Shown piece after piece: positions 52,868 through 60,734 of a DNA stretch of 64,000 nucleotides. Origin of the DNA: CAJXVY01 sp031580995 (GTDB lineage: Bacteria > Actinomycetota > Actinomycetes > Actinomycetales > Microbacteriaceae); NCBI GenBank assembly GCA_031580995.1, contig JAVLCC010000003.1, forward strand, positions 1-64,000. The letters run 5' to 3'. Position numbers and translations under genes: made by a program. The stretch's first letter is position 1; each line of letters opens with the position of its first letter. The notes under the pieces are model-generated. The model was not told where the DNA came from. It made no database searches and saw only the letters and a program-made list of their open reading frames with translations.

Positions 52868-53578
52868 TTAGCTTTTTTCGGGCCAGCCTGGAACTAATTT
52901 GAAGTTCGGGTTTTTATCAGCCATGAACGCAGCAAAGTCTTCATCCTGATCCTTGCTCCAACCAATCTGTTGGTCATGCAGTGTAAATACATCTGATTCG
53001 ATTTCAGTTGCAAAAATTCTGGCCTGTTGCTGAGCTAGTCGGACAGCTGCCAAGGCATCCGCAGAAGACTGATGAGCATTGAGAAGCTCTATTTCATAAT
53101 GGCCACACAAGATGGTGAGGGTCCGCTTCCCTTTTCTAAACTTCACGAATTTTTTATCAATTACAAGTGGGTCAATAACTGGTTTTGCAACCAGTCTTTC
53201 CATTCCGTATCTGGATAGTTCATTTCTCAAAATTGTGAAGTCATATGGTGCGTTGAAAGCAACCACAGCGACTCCCTCCAGAAAATAGTTTTGAAGAGTG
53301 CTGAATATTTCTGCCAGGGCCCCCTCGGGAACAACCCCATCTCTCTGGGCAATTTCGGTTGTTACACCGTGAACCGAAGATGCCTCGATGGGGATATCAA
53401 TGCCTGGATTTATAAGCCAGTCTCTTGACAAAACGACATCTCCAGCACCGTCGATTTCCACAATAGAGGCGGTAACTATTCGAGATGAGTCAAGATCCAG
53501 GCCAGTAGTTTCTAAATCAAAGCCAACTATTCGCTTAGACCAGGTAGGTAGTTCGGGTTCAAAATCAAATTCCAGCAC
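52868..53578 (-). CDS. DEDDh-family 3'-5' exonuclease
   Basis: A 236-aa exonuclease domain. The DEDDh residues are visible as VGFDLETTGLD near 18, FNAPYDF near 103 and HQSSADALAAV near 177. The fold is that of DnaQ-type epsilon subunits and RNase T, but the protein has no polymerase-binding extension that I recognise, so its substrate is uncertain. The GTG start has no clear Shine-Dalgarno and sits six bases after TAAAGT. Confidence 0.85.
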   Translation of the reverse strand: MLEFDFEPELPTWSKRIVGFDLETTGLDLDSSRIVTASIVEIDGAGDVVLSRDWLINPGIDIPIEASSVHGVTTEIAQRDGVVPEGALAEIFSTLQNYFLEGVAVVAFNAPYDFTILRNELSRYGMERLVAKPVIDPLVIDKKFVKFRKGKRTLTILCGHYEIELLNAHQSSADALAAVRLAQQQARIFATEIESDVFTLHDQQIGWSKDQDEDFAAFMADKNPNFKLVPGWPEKS

Positions 53579-53584
53579 TCGCCT

Positions 53585-53590
53585 ACTTTA
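53585..53590 (-). promoter_or_regulatory. candidate -10 element of the exonuclease gene
   Basis: On the minus strand TAAAGT ends exactly six bases before the GTG at 53578. No Shine-Dalgarno lies between, which suggests a leaderless mRNA. Confidence 0.45.
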
Positions 53591-53617
53591 TATGAGGGTT
53601 ACCGACACTTTGCGGAA

Positions 53618-53623
53618 TAAGCT
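53618..53623 (+). promoter_or_regulatory. candidate -10 element of the alpha/beta hydrolase gene
   Basis: TAAGCT ends exactly six bases before the ATG at 53630, without a Shine-Dalgarno. The gap to the divergent exonuclease gene is 51 bases and holds both candidate promoters. Confidence 0.45.
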
Positions 53624-53629
53624 TGTGTC

Positions 53630-54475
53630 ATGAGTTCCCTGCCGGTCCATTATGCAGCGGCCGCCGTAAATCGCGCTCAAAGGCTTAATTTTGCTTCTGG
53701 GGCTGTTTGGAGATATCCAGCACAAGAAAATAGTAAAGGTGTCCTACTTCTAATTCACGGTTTTAGAGGAAACCATCATGGCTTGGAGCCAATTGCCGGA
53801 GCTTTGCCTGATTGGGAAATTTTTATTCCTGACCTTCCAGGGTTTGGTGCTAGTGAAAAACCCACTGCAATCACTCTGGACCACTACAGCCAATGGCTTA
53901 CTGAGCTGTATGAGCAGATGCCCGAATCAACTATCCCGATTGCGCACTCCTTTGGAACAACCGTGCTTGCAAAATCCATGGCCGATGGGTTGGAGCCTAA
54001 AAAAGCAGTAATGATAAATCCAATTGCAAAAGCAAACTTCTACGGCAAAGACATAGCAAGCAAAGCGGTCAGACGTTATTACACCCTGGCCAAGAACAAT
54101 CCTTCAATCTTGAAATCCAAAGTGTTCATAGATTTGATGAACTCGGTTTTGATTAAAACCAAAGCTAAGGATCTAAAACGCTGGATCGCAGAGCAACACC
54201 AAGAGAATTTCAGTGACTTCAGCTCAGCAGAGGTCGCCATCAAAGGATTCGAAGTTGCAGGCAAACACACGGTTTCCGATTACGCTCCACAAATCCAAAC
54301 CAGGATCATGCTCGTGTCAGGCGTGAAGGACTCTGTTGGGGCATTCGCTGACCAGAAAAAGCTGAATAGGTTGTTTCCCAACAGTGAATTTCATTCAATC
54401 CCAAAGCTAGGGCACTTACTTCACTACGAGGCTCCCTATGAGCTAGCTAAATTGATAGAGAGATTCATTGACTAA
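53630..54475 (+). CDS. alpha/beta hydrolase
   Basis: A 281-aa single-domain hydrolase. LIHGFRGNHHGLEPI near residue 45 is the oxyanion region, IPDLPGFGASEKP near 69 is conserved, the nucleophile serine is in AHSFGTTVLA near 106, and the histidine is in LGHLLHYEAP near 262. The first position of the usual G-x-S-x-G elbow is Ala. No signal peptide is visible. The substrate is unknown. It is coupled to a glycosyltransferase by an eight-base overlap. Confidence 0.85.
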   Translation: MSSLPVHYAAAAVNRAQRLNFASGAVWRYPAQENSKGVLLLIHGFRGNHHGLEPIAGALPDWEIFIPDLPGFGASEKPTAITLDHYSQWLTELYEQMPESTIPIAHSFGTTVLAKSMADGLEPKKAVMINPIAKANFYGKDIASKAVRRYYTLAKNNPSILKSKVFIDLMNSVLIKTKAKDLKRWIAEQHQENFSDFSSAEVAIKGFEVAGKHTVSDYAPQIQTRIMLVSGVKDSVGAFADQKKLNRLFPNSEFHSIPKLGHLLHYEAPYELAKLIERFID

Positions 54476-55526
54476 CTCCAAAATTGGCTTTGATTGTCGC
54501 TACATCAGACCAAACTCACAGGATGGAATCAGTCGGTTTTCAATTGGTCTTTTTACGTCTCTTTCCAAAATGCTCAAACTCACTGCAATCATCAACGACC
54601 CCCGACAACTCGAGAGTCTTCCCAAGGGAACTGAATACATAACCATCCACGCTCCAACCTCACCACTTGAGCCTTTTGCTTCGATGAGGCTCAATAAGCA
54701 CAATTTTTCCGTTGTATTTTCACCAATGCAGACAATCGCAATAGGAAGCCTTCGGAAAAGACATAGATTGATTCTCACCATTCACGATCTGATTTTTTAC
54801 TCGCACCCAGCACCTCCTGCTTATTTCAACTTTTTCATTCGACTTCTCTGGAGGGTTTACCACGCTAGTTTTCTTCCCCAAAAGTTGTTACTCAGGAGAG
54901 CAGATGAGGTTGTCACTGTGTCTGAAACCAGCAAAAGATTGATTATTGAGAACAAGCTCACCAATAAAGCGGTAACGGTTGTCCCAAATGCGACCAACGG
55001 GCTGGCTTATGAGAATCTGCCCGTTGAAAAAAAGATTGTTTACATGGGTAGTTTCATGCCTTATAAAAACGTGGAAGACCTAATACGTGCAACAGCGGAG
55101 CTGGAAGGCTATCGTTTGCTGCTGCTCTCTAAAATCACAGACAGAAAACGCGATGAGCTTTCTTCACTTGCCAAAAAGTTGTCGGTTACTGTCGAGTTTG
55201 CCGATGGGGTCAGTGATGATGAATATGCACAGCACTTATCCACGGCCACAGCATTGGTGCATGCCTCTAGCGATGAGGGGTTTGGCATTCCAATAATCGA
55301 GGCCATGAGTGTTGGTTGTCCAGTGGTGTGTTCGGATATACCTATCTTCAGAGAAATTGCGGGAAGTGCTGGTTTATTTTTTGAGATTGGTAATCACAAA
55401 CAGTTTGCTGAACAAGTCAAAAAAGCGCACCAGGAACGGGCCATAATGCGCGAGAGTCTCATAAACCAGGCAAGGAAATTTGATTGGGAGCAATCCGCAA
55501 AGAGGCTCGCGGAACTATTGGTCTAA
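54468..55526 (+). CDS. family 1/4-type glycosyltransferase
   Basis: A 352-aa GT-B glycosyltransferase. The N-terminal DGISRFSIGL loop and C-terminal EGFGIPIIEAMSVGCPVVCSDI near 265 (the E-x7-E nucleotide-sugar site) are typical of GT4 mannosyl- or glucosyltransferases. The start is TTG inside the hydrolase 3' end. The acceptor is unknown; with only a hydrolase beside it, no polysaccharide cluster is evident. Its 3' end overlaps the opposing phosphatase by 12 bases. Confidence 0.87.
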   Translation: MTNSKIGFDCRYIRPNSQDGISRFSIGLFTSLSKMLKLTAIINDPRQLESLPKGTEYITIHAPTSPLEPFASMRLNKHNFSVVFSPMQTIAIGSLRKRHRLILTIHDLIFYSHPAPPAYFNFFIRLLWRVYHASFLPQKLLLRRADEVVTVSETSKRLIIENKLTNKAVTVVPNATNGLAYENLPVEKKIVYMGSFMPYKNVEDLIRATAELEGYRLLLLSKITDRKRDELSSLAKKLSVTVEFADGVSDDEYAQHLSTATALVHASSDEGFGIPIIEAMSVGCPVVCSDIPIFREIAGSAGLFFEIGNHKQFAEQVKKAHQERAIMRESLINQARKFDWEQSAKRLAELLV

Positions 55527-56093
55527 TCCGATGGATTCTGGGCTCCAGCGATCAAGTTTCCAAGATTCTGAAAATCTAAAGGTGTGCAGTGAGGCGTTCA
55601 TTAATCTCTCACCCTTTGGAGGAAATTCATTATCGGTGACCAGGTTCAAAACAAACCTTATGAGTGCACCGTGAGTGACAACTAAGACTCGCTTTCCGGA
55701 ATGTTCGGTTTGGATTTCATCTAAAAGCTTTTGAGATCTTCGAAACACGCTAAATTCGCTCTCAGCACCCGGTATCTGATCAAGCTTTGAATAGCGTTGG
55801 TGCCACTGCTCGTAAGTCATTCCCTCGCCAATTCCAAAACTTCTTTCCAATAAGCGCTCAGAGACAACGGGCTCTAAGCCGATGGCTTTTGAAATAATCT
55901 CGGCACTTTGTCTGGCGCGGCTCAGGGGAGAGGTCAGCAATAAATCCCATTCACCTATCACCGCCGTGGCCATTTCGACCTGATCTATTCCGGATTGATT
56001 CAGTTGGGTATCTGCGGTTCCTTGCAGGCGGAGGTTGATGTTCCACTCTGTTTGGCCATGGCGAAACATTCCTAAAACGGTTTCAGCCATCAA
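55515..56093 (-). CDS. histidine phosphatase family protein
   Basis: A 192-aa phosphoglycerate-mutase-like phosphatase. RHGQTEWN near residue 11 carries the phospho-histidine, TSPLSRARQSAE near 54 the conserved arginine, and VTHGALIRF near 139 the second histidine. The substrate cannot be told; related proteins act on sugar phosphates, alpha-ribazole phosphate or proteins. It overlaps the sirtuin gene by 11 bases and is probably translated from the same mRNA. Confidence 0.88.
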   Translation of the reverse strand: MMAETVLGMFRHGQTEWNINLRLQGTADTQLNQSGIDQVEMATAVIGEWDLLLTSPLSRARQSAEIISKAIGLEPVVSERLLERSFGIGEGMTYEQWHQRYSKLDQIPGAESEFSVFRRSQKLLDEIQTEHSGKRVLVVTHGALIRFVLNLVTDNEFPPKGERLMNASLHTFRFSESWKLDRWSPESIGLDQ

Positions 56094-56892
56094 TCAGCCC
56101 TGGTAACACATCAACTATTGAAGAATTTATTTTTGCCGTAACCAGACCATCAGCCTTCGTTTCGCCTCTGTTTATGACAACTACTGGTTTTTGCTGCTTC
56201 AATGCTGATTTGACCAAACGAAGCCCAGAGTTCACTGACAGCGAGGAACCCAACACTAAAAGTGCTTCAGTTTGCTCAACAAGCTGATCCGCTTTTCTAG
56301 CCCTTGACTGGGGTACGCTCTCGCCAAAAAACACCACATCGGGTTTATAAAAACCTCCACAGTGATTGCAATTGGGAACCGAAAAGTCATCAGTTACCTC
56401 AATTTCTGCGTCTCCATCCGGACTAATCTCAACATCTAGGTCTCTAACCGCTTCGGGGTTTAGATCATGCAGTAATTTATCCATCTCCTGACGAGAAATT
56501 ATTGACCCACAACTCATACAAACCACCCTGGAAAGAGTTCCATGAAGTTCTAATACATTTTTGGAACCTGCTTGCTGGTGCAACCCATCAACATTCTGAG
56601 TGATAACTGGAGAGTCTTTTTTTGCAAGAACCTGGTGAGCGATATTCGGCTTAGCCTCAATAATCCTCTGCCAGCCAACATAACTTCTTGCCCAATATTT
56701 TGCCCTTGCCGAGTGAGAGCCCGTGAAGGTTTCATAAGTCATTGGGTGTTTTTCAACATGACCCTCACCTCGATAGTCAGGAATACCACTATCGGTGCTG
56801 ATTCCCGCTCCAGTCATGGTGAGTATCTTTTTTCCCTCAATCGCACTGCGAGCGTGCTCAAGAGAAAATTGAATAGCAGGAGAAAGAGACAT
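56083..56892 (-). CDS. NAD-dependent protein deacylase, sirtuin family
   Basis: A 269-aa Sir2 protein that removes acyl groups from lysines using NAD. TGAGISTDSGIPDYRG near residue 27, QNVDGLHQQAG near 105 and the catalytic His in ELHGTL near 122 are visible. Zinc ligands are CMSCG near 131 and CNHCG near 185. FFGESVP and GSSLSVNSG complete the NAD site. The start ATG has no Shine-Dalgarno, and TACAAT lies eight bases upstream. Confidence 0.92.
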   Translation of the reverse strand: MSLSPAIQFSLEHARSAIEGKKILTMTGAGISTDSGIPDYRGEGHVEKHPMTYETFTGSHSARAKYWARSYVGWQRIIEAKPNIAHQVLAKKDSPVITQNVDGLHQQAGSKNVLELHGTLSRVVCMSCGSIISRQEMDKLLHDLNPEAVRDLDVEISPDGDAEIEVTDDFSVPNCNHCGGFYKPDVVFFGESVPQSRARKADQLVEQTEALLVLGSSLSVNSGLRLVKSALKQQKPVVVINRGETKADGLVTAKINSSIVDVLPGLIDG

Positions 56893-56900
56893 CGCTTCTA

Positions 56901-56906
56901 ATTGTA
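56901..56906 (-). promoter_or_regulatory. candidate -10 element of the sirtuin operon
   Basis: On the minus strand TACAAT, a near-consensus -10 hexamer, ends eight bases before the ATG at 56892, with no Shine-Dalgarno. The mRNA would have at most a two-base leader. Confidence 0.45.
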
Positions 56907-56979
56907 TGTTGTCTACAAAGGGAGCAGATGCAGTTTAGAAAGCTTCTTTTTTGGCTTTCTGTACTTGATTTAAATTTTG

Positions 56980-57065
56980 TGTCCGAGGGGGGACTTGAAC
57001 CCCCACCCTCTTATGCGAGGACTAGCACCTCAAGCTAGCGCGTCTACCTATTCCGCCACCCGGAC
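56980..57065 (-). tRNA. tRNA-Leu (anticodon GAG)
   Basis: On the minus strand the acceptor GTCCGGG pairs with CTCGGAC with one G-T pair. The anticodon stem CTAGC/GCTAG holds the loop TTGAGGT, giving GAG. A long variable arm (class II) and GGTTCAAGTCC are present. The discriminator is A at 56980 and no CCA is encoded. It stands alone between the sirtuin gene and the small acidic protein gene. Confidence 0.95.
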
Positions 57066-57097
57066 CGGTGTTTAAGCCGCATAAATCTAACACGAAA

Positions 57098-57126
57098 CCC
57101 AAATGCTTGGGGATAAGCGATTTGGG
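57098..57126. promoter_or_regulatory. nested inverted repeats before the small acidic protein gene
   Basis: CCCAA at 57098 pairs with TTGGG at 57107-57111 (four-base loop). Alternatively CCCAAAT at 57098-57104 pairs with ATTTGGG at 57120-57126. Together they cover the proposed -35 element TTGGGG at 57107, so they could be an operator. Confidence 0.3.
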
Positions 57127-57135
57127 CACTACCGT
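57107..57135 (+). promoter_or_regulatory. candidate promoter of the small acidic protein gene
   Basis: TTGGGG at 57107-57112 and TACCGT at 57130-57135 are 17 bases apart, and TACCGT ends six bases before ATG 57142. The spacing fits a leaderless transcript and supports 57142 as the start. Confidence 0.4.
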
Positions 57136-57141
57136 GTTGAT

Positions 57142-57345
57142 ATGAGTGATTCACGACAGGCTTTGTCAAAGCTTATCAGCGCTTTGGAGAGGCACTATGA
57201 ACTGATTAGTCAAAATCATGGTGGCAATGACGAAATCATTCTGCAGGCGTTCACCCAGATTGAAGATGCCTTTTTGGATTATGAAGAAATCATTGGCGTG
57301 GAATTCGATGAATACCTTCCGCTTGAAATAGCAGAAGAAGAATGA
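57142..57345 (+). CDS. small acidic conserved protein (function unknown)
   Basis: A 67-aa, mostly helical, strongly acidic protein (SKLISALERHYELISQNHG, then DAFLDYEEIIGVEFDEY). It resembles small unannotated proteins that I recall from other Microbacteriaceae. ATG at 57142 is preferred to the in-frame ATG at 57103, because the latter lies within an inverted repeat and upstream of a good -10 element. Its last four bases overlap the uppP start (ATGA), so it is probably expressed with uppP. Confidence 0.7.
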   Translation: MSDSRQALSKLISALERHYELISQNHGGNDEIILQAFTQIEDAFLDYEEIIGVEFDEYLPLEIAEEE

Positions 57346-58154
57346 GTTTTTTTGAAGCCCTAATACTCGGTTTAGTGCAGGGGTTGACCGAGTTTCTGCC
57401 GGTTTCTTCCTCAGCCCACGTACAAATAGCTCAGGAACTTCTGGACCTTAGTGATCTGAGCAGACCAGAACTAACCGCCTTCATTGCAATTATTCAGCTG
57501 GGCACTGAGTTGGCGGTTGTTTTGTATTTTGCCAATGACATTCTGCGAATCATCAAAGCTTGGTTTTCCACTGGTTTTCAATCATTTAGTTCACAGCCTG
57601 TTGATGCGAGACTTGGCTGGTTAGTAATCATTGGAACAATTCCTATTGTTTCGCTTGGTTTAATTTTTGAAAATCAAATTGAAAACGAACTACGAAGCTT
57701 GACATTGATTGGGATTACCCTGATTGTGTTCGGAATTGCCCTTGGTTTAGCGGACTGGTTGGGCCCAAAAACAAAAGAGATATCAAAAATTGGAATTCGC
57801 GATGGAGTCCTGATTGGTCTAGGGCAGGCAATGGCCCTGATACCTGGTGTTTCCCGCTCGGGAGGTTCAATAACGGTTGGCAGATTGCTCGGTCTAAACA
57901 GGGAGGCTGCAACTAGATTCAGTTTTCTCATTGCCATCCCTGCAGTGCTGGGGGCGGGGTTGTATCAATTTATAACCAGCTATACAGATTTGCCGGAAGA
58001 ACTGTTGGTTTCCACCTTGATTGCAACTGTCGTTAGCTTTGTTGTCGGCTATGCGGTTATTGCGTTTTTGCTTGCCTATGTGAAAAAAGGTAGCTTTCTA
58101 CCCTTTGTGATCTGGCGAGTTTTGGTTGGGGTGTTTGTCCTAACCCTGATCTAA
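57342..58154 (+). CDS. uppP: undecaprenyl-diphosphatase UppP
   Basis: UppP (BacA) recycles the undecaprenyl carrier of cell-wall synthesis and is linked to bacitracin tolerance. The 270-aa membrane protein has EFLPVSSSAHV near residue 17 and the catalytic block PGVSRSGGSITVGRLLG near 167, with about eight membrane segments. It overlaps the preceding small gene by four bases. Its stop interlocks with the opposing PAC2 stop (CTAA at 58151-58154). Confidence 0.95.
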   Translation: MSFFEALILGLVQGLTEFLPVSSSAHVQIAQELLDLSDLSRPELTAFIAIIQLGTELAVVLYFANDILRIIKAWFSTGFQSFSSQPVDARLGWLVIIGTIPIVSLGLIFENQIENELRSLTLIGITLIVFGIALGLADWLGPKTKEISKIGIRDGVLIGLGQAMALIPGVSRSGGSITVGRLLGLNREAATRFSFLIAIPAVLGAGLYQFITSYTDLPEELLVSTLIATVVSFVVGYAVIAFLLAYVKKGSFLPFVIWRVLVGVFVLTLI

Positions 58155-59017
58155 AAACCTTTTCCCTCGTCTGGTCGGTCTTTGTTTTGGCGCAGGTATT
58201 TTTCAAACTCAAAGGCAATCTGTTCGCCACTAATTTGTTCGTTGTCCATTGAATCTCGACGCTCTTCCAAGGTTTCGATGTAGTTGGCCATCTCATCATC
58301 CTGCTCGGCAACCTCATCTATTCCACGCTCCCATTCAAAAGCCTGCTCGGCCAAAGTGGAACTATCAAGCCCAACCTCTAAGACATCCTCAACCGCTTGC
58401 ATCAAAGCTAAAGCTGCTTTTGGAGCTGGGGCATTGTGGACATAGTGAGGAACCGCTGCCCAGAAACTCAAAAAGGGCAGGTGTTCAAGCTGCAATCGCT
58501 CTGCGATGATGCTGAGGATTCCAACCGGGCCTTCATACTGGGGGGTTTCAGCATCATGCAGATCTCGAACTTCTTTATAAGGCGAACTTTTGAAAATCTG
58601 TATTGGTCTGGAGTGAGGGACATCAGCAAGCATGGCACCTAAGAAAACCACCGATTCAATTTCTCTATCATCAATAAACTCCATGAGTTCATCAGCAAAT
58701 GATCGCCACCTGCGGGAAGGTTCGGGGCCAGTTAGAACAAAGGTGTTCGCCATTTTTGGAAACGCCTCAATCACTTCAGAGGATGCACCCAGCAGTTCTG
58801 TGGTGGGCCAAATCAGTTCTCTTTTTCCATCCTCTAGGTTTTTTACAACGGGCCTTGAGAACTGAAAATCGTAATACTCTTCCGGGTCGATGCTCTCTAA
58901 AACAACTCCGCCAATTTGGTTGACAATCTCGGAGGCGGCAAGTGTTGCCCCCTCAGCTGCATCATTCCAGCCTTCAAAGGCAATGATTAGAGTTCGGGAG
59001 TCAAAAATAGAAGTCAA
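58151..59017 (-). CDS. PAC2 family protein
   Basis: A 288-aa PAC2-domain protein, related by fold to proteasome assembly chaperones. Visible are AFEGWNDAAEGATLA near 14, FLGAMLADVPHSRP near 125 and the C-terminal helical acidic region. It is common in actinobacteria near trmI. No catalytic motif is seen. The start is TTG at 59017 with AAAGG five bases upstream. The function in bacteria is unknown. Confidence 0.88.
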   Translation of the reverse strand: MTSIFDSRTLIIAFEGWNDAAEGATLAASEIVNQIGGVVLESIDPEEYYDFQFSRPVVKNLEDGKRELIWPTTELLGASSEVIEAFPKMANTFVLTGPEPSRRWRSFADELMEFIDDREIESVVFLGAMLADVPHSRPIQIFKSSPYKEVRDLHDAETPQYEGPVGILSIIAERLQLEHLPFLSFWAAVPHYVHNAPAPKAALALMQAVEDVLEVGLDSSTLAEQAFEWERGIDEVAEQDDEMANYIETLEERRDSMDNEQISGEQIAFEFEKYLRQNKDRPDEGKGF

Positions 59018-59060
59018 GTTGACCTTTCTTTCGCCCTGAAACTCTAGTTCATAAGCAAGC

Positions 59061-59066
59061 TAAACT
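59061..59066 (+). promoter_or_regulatory. candidate -10 element of the HAD phosphatase gene
   Basis: TAAACT ends eight bases before the ATG at 59075 and no Shine-Dalgarno is present. The same hexamer stands before ctaB. Confidence 0.4.
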
Positions 59067-59074
59067 CATAGGCG

Positions 59075-59746
59075 ATGACGAAACAGACTTTTCAAGCAGT
59101 GCTTTGGGATATGGATGGAACGCTTGTCGACACAGAACCCTACTGGTTGAAAAGCGAGCAGGCCTTTGCTGAACGACATGAGGTTGCATGGGAACTAAGC
59201 GATGCCGAACAATTCATCGGATATTCGCTCTATGACACTGCAGACATACTCCGGAAAAAATTCAACCTGCAAGACAAAACTGACCAGCAAATCATTGATG
59301 AACTAACAACCGGGGTTGTTGAACAAATCGAAGATGAGCTTCCTTTCCGACCCGGAGCGCTGGAATTGCTGTTGGAGCTTCGAGAAAAACAAATTCCGAC
59401 CGCCCTGGTTACCATGTCCATGACCGAGATGGCTAGATCGGTTGTCCAGAGAATACCCTTTAAGGCCTTCGATTACGTCTTGGGTGGTGATCAGGTGCAA
59501 TTTGGAAAACCGCACCCAGAGCCCTATCTGAGAGCTGCTGAAACTCTCGGGGTTGACCCTTCTGAGTGCATAGCTCTGGAAGACAGTAAAACTGGTCTCA
59601 CAAGTGCAGAGACCGCTGGCACGGTTGCGATAGGAATTCCACACATTGCAAGTATTCCAATGCAACCGGGAAGAATCTTGATTGAATCATTGCAAGGGAT
59701 GACAGTTTCTAAATTGCAGCAGATTTACGAGGAGCACCGTGGATAA
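59075..59746 (+). CDS. HAD family phosphatase (beta-phosphoglucomutase-like)
   Basis: A 223-aa subfamily IA HAD protein with a cap domain. Motif I is LWDMDGTLVDTEPYW near residue 10, motif II ALVTMSM near 109, and the lysine and acidic motifs FGKPHPEPY near 147 and ALEDSKTGL near 167. It probably removes phosphate from a small metabolite. Overlap of eight bases with trmI; this HAD-trmI pair is common in actinobacteria. Confidence 0.88.
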   Translation: MTKQTFQAVLWDMDGTLVDTEPYWLKSEQAFAERHEVAWELSDAEQFIGYSLYDTADILRKKFNLQDKTDQQIIDELTTGVVEQIEDELPFRPGALELLLELREKQIPTALVTMSMTEMARSVVQRIPFKAFDYVLGGDQVQFGKPHPEPYLRAAETLGVDPSECIALEDSKTGLTSAETAGTVAIGIPHIASIPMQPGRILIESLQGMTVSKLQQIYEEHRG

Positions 59747-60734
59747 GCCAGAGATATTTCAGGTTGGTGACCGTGTTCAGCTAACTGGACCTAAGGGTCG
59801 AATGAACACTTTCACACTGGCAACCGATGGAAAATGGGGCTCTCACCGCGGAGAGATATTGCACGAGCAGCTAATTGGAATACCCGAGGGTTCGGTAATA
59901 GCAAACTCAGCTGGAGTTGAATATTTGGCATTAAAGCCACTTTTGAATGATTTTGTTCTCTCAATGCCGCGTGGGGCTAACATCATCTACCCCAAAGACG
60001 CAGGACAGATAATCACTCAGGGTGATATTTTTCCAGGTGCACGTGTGGTGGAAGCTGGAGTTGGCTCAGGTGGTTTAGCAAGTTATCTTCTTCGAGCAAT
60101 TGGTGATTCGGGTCAATTGCTAAGTTTTGAAAAAAGGGAAGAATTCGCCCAAATCGCAGAGTCGAACGTTGTCACCGAACTTGGCCGCAAACCCAAAAAC
60201 TGGTCGATTACAGTGGGCTCCCTGGAGGAAAAATTACCTGAGGTCGTGTCTGCAGGCGAGGTGGATCGAGTTGTTTTGGACATGCTCTCACCATGGAAGT
60301 GCATTGAGCAGGTAAGCGATGCACTCAGGCCAGGCGGTGTGTTGATTGTTTATGTAGCTACCGTCACTCAGCTTTCAAGAATCACCCAGGCTATTGAGCA
60401 AACTTCTGGATACACAAAACCTCAAGCGACAGAGACCATGGTCAGAGGTTGGCATGTGGAGGGTTTGGCGGTAAGGCCCGAACACAGAATGATTGCCCAC
60501 ACTGGGTTTCTGTTATTCGCCAGAAGACTGGCACCAGAAACAACTTTGCCAACGTTTAAAACTAGAAGGGCAAGTAAAACCCAATACTCTGAAGAGGACA
60601 TGGAAATCTGGACTCCGGAGGCACTGGGGGAGGCGAACGCCAGTGCAAAAAAAATAAGGAAGAATGTACGTAAGGCAGATGCCGCGAAACAAGCAAAACT
60701 AACCAGAGGTGGTAAAGATATTGAGAACAATTAA
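59739..60734 (+). CDS. trmI: tRNA (adenine-N1-)-methyltransferase TrmI
   Basis: TrmI methylates A58 in the T loop of tRNAs. The 331-aa protein has an N-terminal beta domain (GPKGRMNTFTL), the SAM fold VVEAGVGSGGLASYLLRAIG near 105, and VVLDMLSPWK near 177. The C-terminal 50 residues are basic. The start is GTG with GAGGAG six bases upstream, inside the HAD gene. In actinobacteria the Mpa-Dop-Pup-PafA genes usually follow; here an FKBP lipoprotein gene overlaps its end instead. Confidence 0.93.
   Translation: MDKPEIFQVGDRVQLTGPKGRMNTFTLATDGKWGSHRGEILHEQLIGIPEGSVIANSAGVEYLALKPLLNDFVLSMPRGANIIYPKDAGQIITQGDIFPGARVVEAGVGSGGLASYLLRAIGDSGQLLSFEKREEFAQIAESNVVTELGRKPKNWSITVGSLEEKLPEVVSAGEVDRVVLDMLSPWKCIEQVSDALRPGGVLIVYVATVTQLSRITQAIEQTSGYTKPQATETMVRGWHVEGLAVRPEHRMIAHTGFLLFARRLAPETTLPTFKTRRASKTQYSEEDMEIWTPEALGEANASAKKIRKNVRKADAAKQAKLTRGGKDIENN

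Noticed and set aside
57103..57141. Upstream ATG of the small acidic protein gene
   Set aside because: It falls inside an inverted repeat and before a plausible promoter; ATG 57142 has a -10 element at six bases.
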